A stretch of DNA of 48,929 bases from Alsobacter soli (GTDB lineage Bacteria; Pseudomonadota; Alphaproteobacteria; Rhizobiales; Beijerinckiaceae): positions 1 through 48,929 of the forward strand of contig CAMCXA010000015.1 in NCBI GenBank assembly GCA_945883115.1. The letters run 5' to 3'. Shown piece after piece: positions 15,216 to 23,652 of the stretch. Position 1 is the stretch's first letter. Each line of letters begins with the position of its first letter. The translations under genes were made by a program, and so were the position numbers. Under the pieces are notes generated by a model that saw only the letters and a list, made by a program, of their open reading frames with translations, was not told where the DNA came from and ran no database searches.

Positions 15216-16505
15216 CTAGCCGATAATGATCGCGCGCAAATCATTTACATTCGTTCCTGTCGGCCCGGGCGTCAGTAAATCGCCCAGATGCCCGAAGAAC
15301 CCCGTCGCATCATTATTGGCAAGAAATGCCGCTGGATTCAAACCCAACGCTGCGGCACGTTCGAGTGTCGTTTCGTCAATCAGGGCGCCGGCCGGATCAT
15401 CGGCATTCCCGCCGCCGCCATCCGTTCCGTCGGTGTCGCCGGCCAATGCAATAATGCCGGGATGTCCGCCCAGCTCCAGCGCGAGTGCGAGGGCATATTC
15501 CTGATTGGGGCCCCCGCGCCCCTGCCCCTTGACGGTGACAGTGAGCTCACCACCCGACAACAAAACAAGGCGCTGGCCAGACTTTGCGGCGTCGCGGGCG
15601 AGTTTGGCATGCAGAGCTGCGACATGCCGCGCCTCGCCCTCGAGGTCGGCACCGAGATTTTGCACTTTATACCCTGCATGACGAGCAATTTCGTCGGCGG
15701 CTTCGACGGACTGGGCAGGGCGTGCCACCAGCCTGAATTCCGACTTTGAAAAAACGGGATCACCGGGCTTGGGGGTTTCATTAGCGGGATCATTCAACAA
15801 AGCGCGCGCTGACCCGGGCAATTCGATGCGGTATTTTTCAACGATTGCGCGCGCGTCCGCAAGCGTCGACGGGTCAGGCACTGTAGGGCCGGATGCGATG
15901 ATCGACGGGTCATCATGCGGCACATCGGAAATGGCCAAGGTCAGAACGGGTGCGGGCGACGCCAAGCGCACCAAGCGGCCACCTTTGATTGCAGAGAGGT
16001 GCTTCCTAACCGTATTGATTTCCGAGATGGTCGCGCCCGATTTCAGAAGCGCCCGCGTGATGCCCTGTTTCTCGGCCAGCGTGAGAGCACCCGCCGGCGC
16101 AATCCAGTTGGCAGACCCGCCACCCGACAGAAGGACGAGGACCTGATCCTTGGCCGTGGCGGTGTTCGCAAGTTCCATCACCTGTCGCGTCGCCGCGATA
16201 CCGGCAGCATCGGGGACAGGATGACCGGCCTCAAGCACTTTGAGGGTGGGTGTTTCGGCGCCATACCCGATGCGGGCGACACCAAGCCCGACCAAGCGGT
16301 CCGGTCCGAGACCGTGCGTCTCGCGATAGTGTTTTTCGGCCACCCGCATCATGCTGCCTGCGGCTTTGCCCGCCGCGAGGATCATCATGCGCCCGCCTTC
16401 GGGCGGCAGCGGCAAATGAGGCACCAAACAAAAATCGGGATGGGCAGCCCGAACGGCTGCCTCGAACATGCGGTGAAGCAATAAAGGGCGGTCAATATCC
16501 GGCAT
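15216..16505 (-). CDS. Glycerate 2-kinase (type II, MOFRL family)
   Basis: A 429-residue kinase of the GckA/TtuD family that phosphorylates glycerate to 2-phosphoglycerate. The N-terminal DUF4147 domain shows MMILAAGKAAGSM, EAGHPVPDAAG, VLLSGGGSANWIAPA and TVRKHLSAIKGGRL. The C-terminal MOFRL domain shows GRGGPNQEYALALAL and ALAGDTDGTDGGGG. It lies in one leftward group with pyk, which uses phosphoenolpyruvate two steps downstream; a ttuD-like gene next to a pyruvate kinase gene is also known from tartrate catabolism regions. The upstream EamA gene ends 2 bases before its start. ttuD or gckA would be reasonable symbols. Confidence 0.92.
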   Translation of the reverse strand: MPDIDRPLLLHRMFEAAVRAAHPDFCLVPHLPLPPEGGRMMILAAGKAAGSMMRVAEKHYRETHGLGPDRLVGLGVARIGYGAETPTLKVLEAGHPVPDAAGIAATRQVMELANTATAKDQVLVLLSGGGSANWIAPAGALTLAEKQGITRALLKSGATISEINTVRKHLSAIKGGRLVRLASPAPVLTLAISDVPHDDPSIIASGPTVPDPSTLADARAIVEKYRIELPGSARALLNDPANETPKPGDPVFSKSEFRLVARPAQSVEAADEIARHAGYKVQNLGADLEGEARHVAALHAKLARDAAKSGQRLVLLSGGELTVTVKGQGRGGPNQEYALALALELGGHPGIIALAGDTDGTDGGGGNADDPAGALIDETTLERAAALGLNPAAFLANNDATGFFGHLGDLLTPGPTGTNVNDLRAIIIG

Positions 16506-16507
16506 TA

Positions 16508-17428
16508 TTAGGTGCGCTCCTTCCTTTCCCGAGGCCGGGAGATCCAGATACCGCCCAGAATAAGAACTCCTCCGAGCGCCTGCAACCAGCCAAGCGACTC
16601 ATCAAGCACCAGCCAGGCAATCAAAGCCGCACCGATGGCTTCAATGAAGATAACGAGCGATGTGAAAACGGTCGGCAAACGGCCGAGCGCGATGGCGAGA
16701 AGCCCCTGCCCGCCGGCATGGCTCACCAGTGCCATTGCCAGAAGAGCTGCGACACCCTTTCCGTCCGATGGCAGGAACTGGTCGCCGTTCAGAAGCGCCG
16801 CCGCCCCTAGAATGGGTGCCGTTACCAGCGAAAGACCGAAGGTAACCCGCGCCGCGCCTGCCTGAAGTCGGGCACCCCGGACGGCAAAAAAATATAGACC
16901 AAAAAAGAACGCGGTCCCAATGCCGAGCAGATCGCCCATGACATGGGCCGGATTGATCTCCATCGATTGACCAACCAGTGCCGCGCCTCCGGCAACGCAG
17001 AGCGCGATGCCCCAATAGGCGGAAGCAGCGATCTTCTCCTTGAAAATCAAGCCCGCGACCAGAACCGTCCAGATCGGAGTTGTCGTTCCGAAGAAGGTCG
17101 CATTGGCGATTGTCGTGTTCATAATCGCCACGTGCCAGAGCAACAAATCGCCTGCAAACAGGAACCCAGCAAGGATCGAAGAGCGTGTGAAGGTCGGCTG
17201 GGGTCCCTTCCCCGCGCGTTTTTCCTCAAGCAAGGCCCACGCATAGAGAACCGGCAAAGCAAGCGCGACCCTCCAGAAGGCGGATGCAAAGGCGGGGACA
17301 TCCGACATGCTCGCAAAGCGGACGAAGATGGGGGACACGCCCATCGCCAGTGCACCGCCGACAACGGCAAAGAGCCCGACAGGATCAAGACCGGGAAGTG
17401 ACACTTTTTGAATTGATGACGTTGACAT
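16508..17428 (-). CDS. EamA/DMT family transporter (glycerate kinase operon)
   Basis: A 306-residue protein with about ten helices in two EamA repeats (about residues 15-145 and 160-290). Characteristic pieces are MGVSPIFVRFASMSDVPAFASAFWRV in the first repeat and LVLDESLGWLQALGGVLILGGIW at the end. The ATG at 17428 has GGGAA 6 bases ahead; an in-frame GTG at 17449 is possible. The stop lies 2 bases before the glycerate kinase start, so the two are almost certainly co-transcribed, suggesting transport of a compound connected with glycerate. The substrate is not predictable from sequence. Confidence 0.88.
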   Translation of the reverse strand: MSTSSIQKVSLPGLDPVGLFAVVGGALAMGVSPIFVRFASMSDVPAFASAFWRVALALPVLYAWALLEEKRAGKGPQPTFTRSSILAGFLFAGDLLLWHVAIMNTTIANATFFGTTTPIWTVLVAGLIFKEKIAASAYWGIALCVAGGAALVGQSMEINPAHVMGDLLGIGTAFFFGLYFFAVRGARLQAGAARVTFGLSLVTAPILGAAALLNGDQFLPSDGKGVAALLAMALVSHAGGQGLLAIALGRLPTVFTSLVIFIEAIGAALIAWLVLDESLGWLQALGGVLILGGIWISRPRERKERT

Positions 17429-17518
17429 AAGGTTCCCGATACGACTCACTCCGACTTCCCTAGTGCATCATCGCTGATCCGTCACCACGCAAAGCCGTTC
17501 GCTTGAGGCAGACCTGAC

Positions 17519-18319
17519 ATGTTATTCCCGGACCAATCCTTCGCCCGAACACCCGATCATGCGCCCGAAATGTCGGTTGAGTCCCTTGCAGGCGACCCGG
17601 CGCGCGGCTTGATCCTGCTATGCGATCACGCATCGAATGCGATTCCCGATGAGTATCAGAAATTGGGGCTCCCCGACGAACAGCTCGAACGCCATATCGG
17701 GTATGATATCGGCGCGGCGCATGTTGTGCGGCGATTGGCGGATCTATTCGGCGCACCGGCGCTTCTGACCCAATTTTCCCGGCTGGTGATTGATCCGAAT
17801 CGCGGCATTGACGATCCCACCCTCGTGATGCGCCTGTCGGATGGCGCGATGGTTCCCGGCAATCGCTGGGTAGACGATGCCGAAATCGAACGCCGGATCG
17901 GGCGTTTTCATGCGCCCTATGACCGCGCGATCACCAAGGCGATCGATGCTTCGCTTGCAGCTGGCGTGGTGCCGGTGATCATTTCCATGCACTCTTTCAC
18001 GCCGGTCTGGCGTGGCGTGCCGCGCCCTTGGCATGTGGGTGTTTTATGGGCAGGCGACGGACGCTTCTCGCTGCCGCTGATTAATGCCTTGCGCAACGCG
18101 GATGATCTGGTGGTCGGCGATAACGAGCCATATCATGGTGCATTGCCCGGCGATGTGATTGACCGGCACGCGATCCGGCGCGGTCTTTCCAATACGCTGA
18201 TCGAAATCAGGCAAGATCTGATTGCCTCGAAGCGCGATGCGCAGGCATGGGCCGACCGTTTGGTGCCGGTTCTTTCGACGCTGCTCGAAGATCCTGTCCA
18301 TCGCCGCCAAACCGCATGA
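17519..18319 (+). CDS. N-formylglutamate amidohydrolase family protein
   Basis: A 266-residue FGase-family hydrolase. Visible blocks are LLCDHASNAIPDEY (metal-binding region), HIGYDIGAAHVVRRLADLF, LVIDPNRGIDDP, ISMHSFTPVW and a C-terminal GLSNTLIEIRQDLI. The enzyme removes formate from N-formylglutamate in one histidine degradation route, but no hut genes are nearby. The copy found beside DUF2312 and pyk genes in this order of bacteria is a housekeeping paralogue of uncertain substrate. It diverges from the EamA gene. Confidence 0.88.
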   Translation: MLFPDQSFARTPDHAPEMSVESLAGDPARGLILLCDHASNAIPDEYQKLGLPDEQLERHIGYDIGAAHVVRRLADLFGAPALLTQFSRLVIDPNRGIDDPTLVMRLSDGAMVPGNRWVDDAEIERRIGRFHAPYDRAITKAIDASLAAGVVPVIISMHSFTPVWRGVPRPWHVGVLWAGDGRFSLPLINALRNADDLVVGDNEPYHGALPGDVIDRHAIRRGLSNTLIEIRQDLIASKRDAQAWADRLVPVLSTLLEDPVHRRQTA

Positions 18320-18430
18320 CCATGCCGTCATCCACAGGCTGCGGCCTCTCCTGATCAAGTCGTTCTTGACCCTCGCGGCTGATTGGCCGACATGAACGGA
18401 CGCACCCTTGCGATCAAATGAGAGGCGCTC

Positions 18431-18673
18431 ATGTCCAATACTGTTGCTGCAGACCAACTCAAAGCATTCATCGAACGAATCGAACGTCTCGAAGAAGAGA
18501 AAGCGGCGCTCGCAGGTGATCTGCGCGAAGTGTATAGCGAGGCCAAGGGCAATGGCTATGACACAAAGGTCATGCGCAAAATCGTGTCCATGCGCCGCAA
18601 GGACCACGCCGAGCGGCAGGAAGAACAAGCCATTATGGAGCTGTATCTTCAGGCGCTCGGAATGCCGTATTAA
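18431..18673 (+). CDS. DUF2312 protein, GapR-like nucleoid-associated protein
   Basis: An 80-residue protein with the complete DUF2312 (UPF0335) pattern: [22 protein letters not shown], a coiled coil of about residues 8-35, then [24 protein letters not shown] and a short C-terminal helix. Caulobacter GapR, the founding member, is a DNA-binding protein that tracks overtwisted DNA ahead of replication and transcription. The basic segment [14 protein letters not shown] is the likely DNA contact. Its TAA stop overlaps the stop of the convergent DUF882 gene. Confidence 0.93.
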   Translation: MSNTVAADQLKAFIERIERLEEEKAALAGDLREVYSEAKGNGYDTKVMRKIVSMRRKDHAERQEEQAIMELYLQALGMPY

Positions 18674-20226
18674 TTGGCCTGAAAGCCGGCACTGACGGTT
18701 TGCTGAGCACCCGTAAACCCGCCGGAAAAGACGCCAGGCTTCAGAATTGTGTCTGGTGACGCTGTAAATCCGGATGAACCAGACGATTTGATGGCTGCTT
18801 TGACATTAGCGGTCTTGATGTTTTTTGCCTTTACGGCTGGAGCCACCACCGCAGCCCTGATTGCCTTGACAGATTTAGGCGCAATGGACCCGACTGTGAC
18901 CGGATCCGTTTGAACGGCCTCGGCAACCTTCACGTTTTCGCGCTGGCGGACTGGTGGCAGCGGGACATTCGCCGCAGCAAGGACAGCCGGAACTGATGCC
19001 GTGCCTTTCTCCCGCATTGGCGGCAAGCGCATCGCCACCAAGGAATAGGTTACCTTCCTCAGCGAGGCCGTCACAACCGGTTCGGCACCCTTCTGCCAGA
19101 CAAATTGCGGTTGTGCGGGACCCACCATGATCGCTTCGCCGATGCCGCCTTTCTGGTTCCGTCCCAAAGGCAGAGGTATTGGCTGTGCGACGATTGGCTG
19201 CGTGCTCGCTTTTGCGGCAATGGCAGGTTGGGCAGATTGCGCGGCAGGCGACAGAGCCGCAACTACGACAGGCTTTGCCGGCGCTGTATCTTCAGGCTCC
19301 GCCTGTGCCGTTTCGACTGCCTTTGCAGGCGCTTTCGCGATCTGCGGCGCAGCTTCCGGTTGGGTGACGATATCCGCGTCCTCGTCGTCATTCCCTCCGC
19401 CAAACAGCGTCGCCCAAAGGCTCTTCGTCTTCGGCCTATCACTTGTATCCGCTTCCGAATCACCCAGACCAGCCATCATGACGCTTCCGCCATTGGCAAT
19501 AATCTCGGCTTCTGCCTCGGCATAACGCTCTAGCGGCCTGCCATTGGAAGGAATATGGACTGTTTTTCCCGACGGAAAGATCCTCGCCAATTGATCGTGG
19601 CTCATGCGCGGCCAATGGCGGACACTGCCGGCATCAAGATGGACGAAGGGCGTATAGGCTGTCGGGTAATAGCCGACGCCGCCACGCTGCATTCGCAACC
19701 CGACGTCGCGAATGGCGTTGACGGACACGTCCGGCAAATAAAAATCCATCGCCTTGCCGAGCATATGCTGGGAATTTTTGGCGACCGCCTTCGACCGGCG
19801 ACGGAGCATGGAATTGGTTTCGGAAGATCGATAGCCGGAAACAACATGGATCGCGTCTTGCGAGCCGACCTGCCGGTGCGTCTCCCAGACAATATCGAAG
19901 AGGCGGGGGTCCATGCTCGTCGGCTCGTTGCGACGCCAGTCCCGCAGGAACCAGTTCAGTTTTTCAAGGGCATCGCGATCAAAACTGCCATTATTCTTGT
20001 AAGTAATAGTCAGCGTTTCCTTGGTATGCATGTGCTTGAGCGACAAGGTCCGCGTCTCGCCATTGGCAATCGCATTGCCAACACCTGTCGTGCCCAGCAT
20101 CAGGGAGCAGACCGCGGCAATTGACCCACAGAGTGTCTGTTTGAGGAACCGACGGGTCGACGAAGTGAGATACGCAACTGACAAATACAAGGCTGATCGT
20201 CTTCCAGCTCGGGTCCGGACGAACAA
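18670..20226 (-). CDS. DUF882 (YcbK-like, M15 peptidase fold) protein with long low-complexity tail
   Basis: A 518-residue protein. After a basic N-terminus and hydrophobic segment (about residues 31-54), the DUF882 domain (about 55-215) has the metal-site pattern of M15-like peptidases: [16 protein letters not shown]154 and D161 in [16 protein letters not shown], and H196 in FVHLDAG. Relatives are periplasmic and probably act on peptidoglycan. About 300 residues after the domain are alanine/proline/valine-rich and look disordered, with no clear repeat unit. RRFLKQ before the hydrophobic stretch resembles a twin-arginine signal but is not a perfect match. Several upstream starts are possible. 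Confidence 0.88.
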   Translation of the reverse strand: MFVRTRAGRRSALYLSVAYLTSSTRRFLKQTLCGSIAAVCSLMLGTTGVGNAIANGETRTLSLKHMHTKETLTITYKNNGSFDRDALEKLNWFLRDWRRNEPTSMDPRLFDIVWETHRQVGSQDAIHVVSGYRSSETNSMLRRRSKAVAKNSQHMLGKAMDFYLPDVSVNAIRDVGLRMQRGGVGYYPTAYTPFVHLDAGSVRHWPRMSHDQLARIFPSGKTVHIPSNGRPLERYAEAEAEIIANGGSVMMAGLGDSEADTSDRPKTKSLWATLFGGGNDDEDADIVTQPEAAPQIAKAPAKAVETAQAEPEDTAPAKPVVVAALSPAAQSAQPAIAAKASTQPIVAQPIPLPLGRNQKGGIGEAIMVGPAQPQFVWQKGAEPVVTASLRKVTYSLVAMRLPPMREKGTASVPAVLAAANVPLPPVRQRENVKVAEAVQTDPVTVGSIAPKSVKAIRAAVVAPAVKAKNIKTANVKAAIKSSGSSGFTASPDTILKPGVFSGGFTGAQQTVSAGFQAN

Positions 20227-20433
20227 GCCCGGATAATGAACACAGGAGCCGATTAGTGGGCGAAAAAGATTAAGGGTCGGTAAACCATCTTGATCGAATG
20301 ACGCTGCAACACCCGCAGATTCCCGTCAGGCGTGGCAAAAAAGTATCAGCATGGCCATTTGACCCGAAAAACGGAGTGGATTTTTCGCTCAATCTTTTTA
20401 ATCTGGGGGCGGATCACCGACGGAAAGCCTCCG

Positions 20434-21270
20434 ATGACGTCAACCTTTGAGACCGATGCACTTTGGTGGCCGGTAGGAGTAACCGGGAAGGACCATCCGG
20501 TGTCGGAGGTGCCCAAGCGGGCGCCGTTCTATCGCCGCATCGGGCTTGGCCATTTCTTCCGCTCGGCGCTCGACGTTCTGTATCCCGCCGCGTGTGTCGG
20601 GTGCAATGTGCCGCTCGGCGAGGCAGATGGACTGTGCCCGGCCTGCTGGCGGCAGCTTCCGTTCATCGAAAAGCCCTATTGCGAAAGGCTGGGTACGCCG
20701 CTTCCGGCAGATTTCGGGCTTCCGTTGCTGTCGGCCGCAGCGATCAAGGATGCGCCGGTTTTTGGCCGGGCACGCTCGGTTGCCCGCTATGACGATCTCG
20801 CGCGCGAACTGGTTCACCGGCTGAAATATGGCGACCGGTTGGAACTCGCTTTGCCGATGGGGCGATGGATGGCGCGCGCAGGGCGTGAGGTGGTGAATGA
20901 CGCGACATTGATCATTCCGATCCCTCTCCATCGCCGACGCTATTGGGGAAGGCGGTTCAATCAGGCCGGATTGCTGGCCAAATCAATCGGAAAACAAACG
21001 GGTTGCCCCGTTGCCGCGCATCTTCTCAAACGGATCAAATCCACGCAGTCGCAGGTGGGTTTGACGCGCAATGAGCGGCTGAAAAATCTTCAGGGCGCCT
21101 TCAACGTGGCGGCAAAACACCGCCGACACATTGCGGGCGCGCGGATCGTGTTGGTGGATGATGTGATGACAACCGCGTCAACCGCAAATGCCGCCTCCCG
21201 CGTGCTGCTGCGCGCCGGTGCGGCCTCGGTTGATGTGCTTGTTTTCGCCTGTGTGGCAAAAGCGGGATAA
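20434..21270 (+). CDS. comF: ComF family phosphoribosyltransferase-like protein
   Basis: A 278-residue ComF-type protein. It has an N-terminal zinc ribbon (C54, C57, C68, C71 in CVGCNVPL...LCPACWRQL), then a phosphoribosyltransferase fold. LVHRLKYGDRLELA and IPIPLHRRRYWGRRFNQAGLLA are standard ComF blocks, and VLVDDVMTTASTANAAS is the PRPP loop. Family members help process incoming single-stranded DNA in competent bacteria; in non-competent species the role is unclear. An earlier GTG at 20332 is in frame, but ATG 20434 has GGAAAG 7 bases ahead. grxC follows on the same strand. Confidence 0.92.
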   Translation: MTSTFETDALWWPVGVTGKDHPVSEVPKRAPFYRRIGLGHFFRSALDVLYPAACVGCNVPLGEADGLCPACWRQLPFIEKPYCERLGTPLPADFGLPLLSAAAIKDAPVFGRARSVARYDDLARELVHRLKYGDRLELALPMGRWMARAGREVVNDATLIIPIPLHRRRYWGRRFNQAGLLAKSIGKQTGCPVAAHLLKRIKSTQSQVGLTRNERLKNLQGAFNVAAKHRRHIAGARIVLVDDVMTTASTANAASRVLLRAGAASVDVLVFACVAKAG

Positions 21271-21313
21271 AGTGCTTATATTGGGTGGGTCAACGCTCAA
21301 GAACGGAATTCCA

Positions 21314-21571
21314 ATGGCTCAAATTACCATCTACACAAAATCCTGGTGTCCCTATTGCCACTCGGCAATCGACCTTCTGAAGAAGAAAGGCGTCGCCTAT
21401 GAGCATATTGATGTCTCGAGCGGTGGCGAAGCGCAGGCTGCCATGGCCAAGCGTGCAAATGGGCGGTCCTCCGTGCCGCAGATTTTTATCGATGAAACCC
21501 ATGTCGGCGGCTGTGACGATCTCTACGCCCTCGATGCCGCGGGCAAACTCGATCCCCTTCTGAACGCCTGA
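21314..21571 (+). CDS. grxC: Glutaredoxin 3
   Basis: An 85-residue dithiol glutaredoxin that reduces protein disulphides with glutathione. The opening AQITIYTKSWCPYC carries the active-site CPYC (C12, C15), and VPQIFIDETHVGGCDDL has the cis-proline and the glutathione-binding GGCDD motif. The length matches GrxC. It follows comF by 43 bases and precedes the Nit-type amidohydrolase by 11, an order that is conserved in Hyphomicrobiales. Confidence 0.95.
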   Translation: MAQITIYTKSWCPYCHSAIDLLKKKGVAYEHIDVSSGGEAQAAMAKRANGRSSVPQIFIDETHVGGCDDLYALDAAGKLDPLLNA

Positions 21572-21582
21572 AAGACAGCGCC

Positions 21583-22419
21583 ATGACCACAGCATTCACT
21601 GCCGCTTGCGTCCAGATGCGATCCGGCGTCGACCCTCAGGCCAATATTGACCAAGCCACACGCCTGATCAAAGAGGCCGTGAGCGCCGGTGCGGAGTATG
21701 TGCAGACGCCTGAAATGTCCAATATGGTCAATGGCCACCGCTCCTCGATGATGGCCGCGCTGCGCGACGAGGCGTCCGACCCGATGCTGGCACAGTTCCG
21801 CGACCTTGCCCGAGCGCATAAAATATTTCTCCATGCCGGTTCACTGGCGATCAAGAATGGCGACAAGGTTGCCAATCGTGCCTTCGTCATCGGGCCGGAT
21901 GGCGACATCATGGCCCGTTACGATAAAATCCATCTGTTCGATGTCGATCTGCCGAATGGCGAGACATGGCGCGAATCGAATACCTATACCGGCGGGCAGG
22001 AGGCAATCGCCGTCGATCTGCCATGGGCCCGACTTGGCTTGACCATCTGTTACGATGTCCGCTTTCCCTATCTCTACCGCGGATTGGCGCAGGCGGGTTG
22101 CGGGATATTGTCGGCTCCGGCCTGTTTCACGCGCCAGACGGGCGAGGCGCATTGGAGCGTCCTGCATCGCGCCCGCGCCATTGAAAACGGTGCCTTCATG
22201 ATTTCGGCGGCGCAAGCCGGTGTTCACGAGGACGGACGCGAGACCTATGGCCATTCGATGATCATCGACCCGTGGGGCCGCGTGCTGGCCGAGGCGGATG
22301 ACCAGATCGGGATCATTGTTGCGCAGATTGATCCGGCCAAGGTCAGCGAGGTTCGCGGACGCATCCCGGCGCTCAAACATACCCGGAACCCCAAAATGCC
22401 GGAGACCGCACCGGCATGA
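21583..22419 (+). CDS. Carbon-nitrogen hydrolase (Nit/deaminated glutathione amidase-like)
   Basis: A 278-residue nitrilase-superfamily amidase with the full Glu-Lys-Cys triad: E44 in QTPEMSN, K115 in RYDKIHLFDVD, and C156 in LTICYDVRFPYLYR. The KIHLFDVD and CYDVRFP versions of these motifs are those of the NitFhit branch, whose Nit1/NitA members hydrolyse deaminated glutathione as metabolite repair. Sitting 11 bases after grxC fits such a glutathione-linked job. The stop overlaps the start of the DUF1178 gene by 4 bases. Confidence 0.92.
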   Translation: MTTAFTAACVQMRSGVDPQANIDQATRLIKEAVSAGAEYVQTPEMSNMVNGHRSSMMAALRDEASDPMLAQFRDLARAHKIFLHAGSLAIKNGDKVANRAFVIGPDGDIMARYDKIHLFDVDLPNGETWRESNTYTGGQEAIAVDLPWARLGLTICYDVRFPYLYRGLAQAGCGILSAPACFTRQTGEAHWSVLHRARAIENGAFMISAAQAGVHEDGRETYGHSMIIDPWGRVLAEADDQIGIIVAQIDPAKVSEVRGRIPALKHTRNPKMPETAPA

Positions 22420-22871
22420 TCCGTTACGCGCTTATCTGCGACAACGACCATGAATTCGAAAGCTGGTTCAAGGACAGTGCCGGCTTTGACGCGCTCAATT
22501 CGAAAAAGCTGATCGAATGCCCCGCCTGCAACTCGACAAAAATCAGCAAACAGATCATGTCGCCGAAAGTTCAGCGGACCGATCTCGTTCCCGCAGAACA
22601 GGAATGGATTGCGCCGGCGTCCCAATCTTCAGAGCTGTTAAGCCCCGAAGATCTCGAAATGCGCCAAAAATTGGCCGAGATCAGGCAAAGGATGACAGAA
22701 GATTCGGAAGATGTCGGATCGCGTTTTACTGAAGAAGCCCGCAAGATGCATTTCGGCGATATTGAGCAGCTTCCGATCTATGGTCGCGCCTCTTTGGAAG
22801 AAGCGCGTGAATTGATCGAGGACGGGGTCGGCATCCTGCCCATTCCGCCCGCTTTTGACGAGCGGAATTGA
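22416..22871 (+). CDS. DUF1178 protein
   Basis: A 151-residue protein of the DUF1178 family. The N-terminus (MIRYALICDNDHEFESWFKD) plus C35-P-A-C38 forms a small zinc-ribbon-like unit with C8. The rest is charged and helical, with EEARKMHFGD and YGRASLEEARELIEDGV near the C-terminus, typical of the family. The function is not known. It is translationally coupled to the Nit amidohydrolase (ATGA), and the pair following grxC is conserved in this order. It is convergent with the TetR gene, 19 bases away. Confidence 0.9.
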   Translation: MIRYALICDNDHEFESWFKDSAGFDALNSKKLIECPACNSTKISKQIMSPKVQRTDLVPAEQEWIAPASQSSELLSPEDLEMRQKLAEIRQRMTEDSEDVGSRFTEEARKMHFGDIEQLPIYGRASLEEARELIEDGVGILPIPPAFDERN

Positions 22872-22890
22872 AAATCCGGTCAAGCGGCGT

Positions 22891-23550
22891 TTAATTTTCG
22901 ATCCCGTTGATCAACATTTTGAGCATTTTTTGCGCAAGATTTTTGACGGATTTCTCCGGATCAACATCGACACTGAACCTGTTCAACCGCCCATCCAGCA
23001 ATAATGTGCTGAAGCCGTGAACAATCGACCATGCGGCAACCGACGCCGCCTGCGTATCGAGCACCGGATCACCCGCACCCGAATCGCCTCTGATTGTCCT
23101 GACTTGGCGCTCCAGAATGCCGAATGCGCGTTGCGCCTCGTGGAGTAATTCAGGGTTGTTCCAATCGAGCGGCATCTGCCCGAATGTGATGCGAAATCGG
23201 GGTGGATTCATCATGGCAACGGTGATGTAGGCCTCGCCAATAGCCTGTAATTCGTCAAGTGCATTTCCCTGCGCCTGATCCTGCGCATGCTCCATTGCGG
23301 TGGCAATATCCGAGAAACCGAGCGCTGCAATGGCGCTCAAAAGGCCGGCCACATGGCCAAAATGATGCGATGGCGCAGAAGGTGAAACGCCCGCCCGTCG
23401 CGCGCATTCGCGCAGGGTGAAGCCGGCAATGCCCTTTTCTGCGATCAAGGCTTCAGCAGATCGGATCAATGCCTGCCGCAGATCGCCATGGTGATAGCGA
23501 CGCGTCTTTTCAGTGTCCGAATTATGCTCATCCGAGCTACTTGCACACAT
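22891..23550 (-). CDS. TetR/AcrR family regulator
   Basis: A 219-residue regulator. The N-terminal helix-turn-helix spans about residues 20-65: YHHGDLRQALIRSAEALIAEKG, then FTLRECARRAGVSPSAPSHHFG. A ligand-binding domain follows, with the TetR_C pattern WSIVHGFSTLLLDGRL near residue 180. The frame is open for a further 106 codons upstream, but those overlap the divergent gene and look non-coding; ATG 23550 has AAGG 5 bases ahead. It diverges from the ABA4-like membrane gene across 102 bases containing a perfect 13-base palindrome, its probable operator, so control of that gene and of itself is the likely role. Confidence 0.88.
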   Translation of the reverse strand: MCASSSDEHNSDTEKTRRYHHGDLRQALIRSAEALIAEKGIAGFTLRECARRAGVSPSAPSHHFGHVAGLLSAIAALGFSDIATAMEHAQDQAQGNALDELQAIGEAYITVAMMNPPRFRITFGQMPLDWNNPELLHEAQRAFGILERQVRTIRGDSGAGDPVLDTQAASVAAWSIVHGFSTLLLDGRLNRFSVDVDPEKSVKNLAQKMLKMLINGIEN

Positions 23551-23584
23551 CTTAACCTTAAAGCCCGAAGCTCTTTCTTGGATC

Positions 23585-23590
23585 TTGACA
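23585..23590 (+). promoter_or_regulatory. TTGACA -35 box in the TetR/ABA4 intergenic region
   Basis: A perfect TTGACA lies 36 bases before the palindrome and faces the membrane-protein gene. No convincing -10 box is found at 16-18 bases (the sequence there is around TAGCTT), so only the -35 box is called. The reverse strand has TTGAAA and TATAGT 15 bases apart, a possible TetR gene promoter. Confidence 0.25.
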
Positions 23591-23625
23591 CTATAAAGAT
23601 ATCTGATAGCTTTCAACAAGTAAAT

Positions 23626-23638
23626 TGAACAGTGTTCA
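23626..23638. promoter_or_regulatory. Perfect 13-base palindrome, probable TetR operator
   Basis: TGAACA-G-TGTTCA is an exact inverted repeat located 14 bases upstream of the ABA4-like gene start and 75 bases upstream of the tetR start. The TGAACA...TGTTCA half-site form is common among operators of TetR family members. Its position, just ahead of the ribosome binding site, fits direct repression of the membrane gene. Confidence 0.6.
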
Positions 23639-23652
23639 GATGGGAGGCGATC

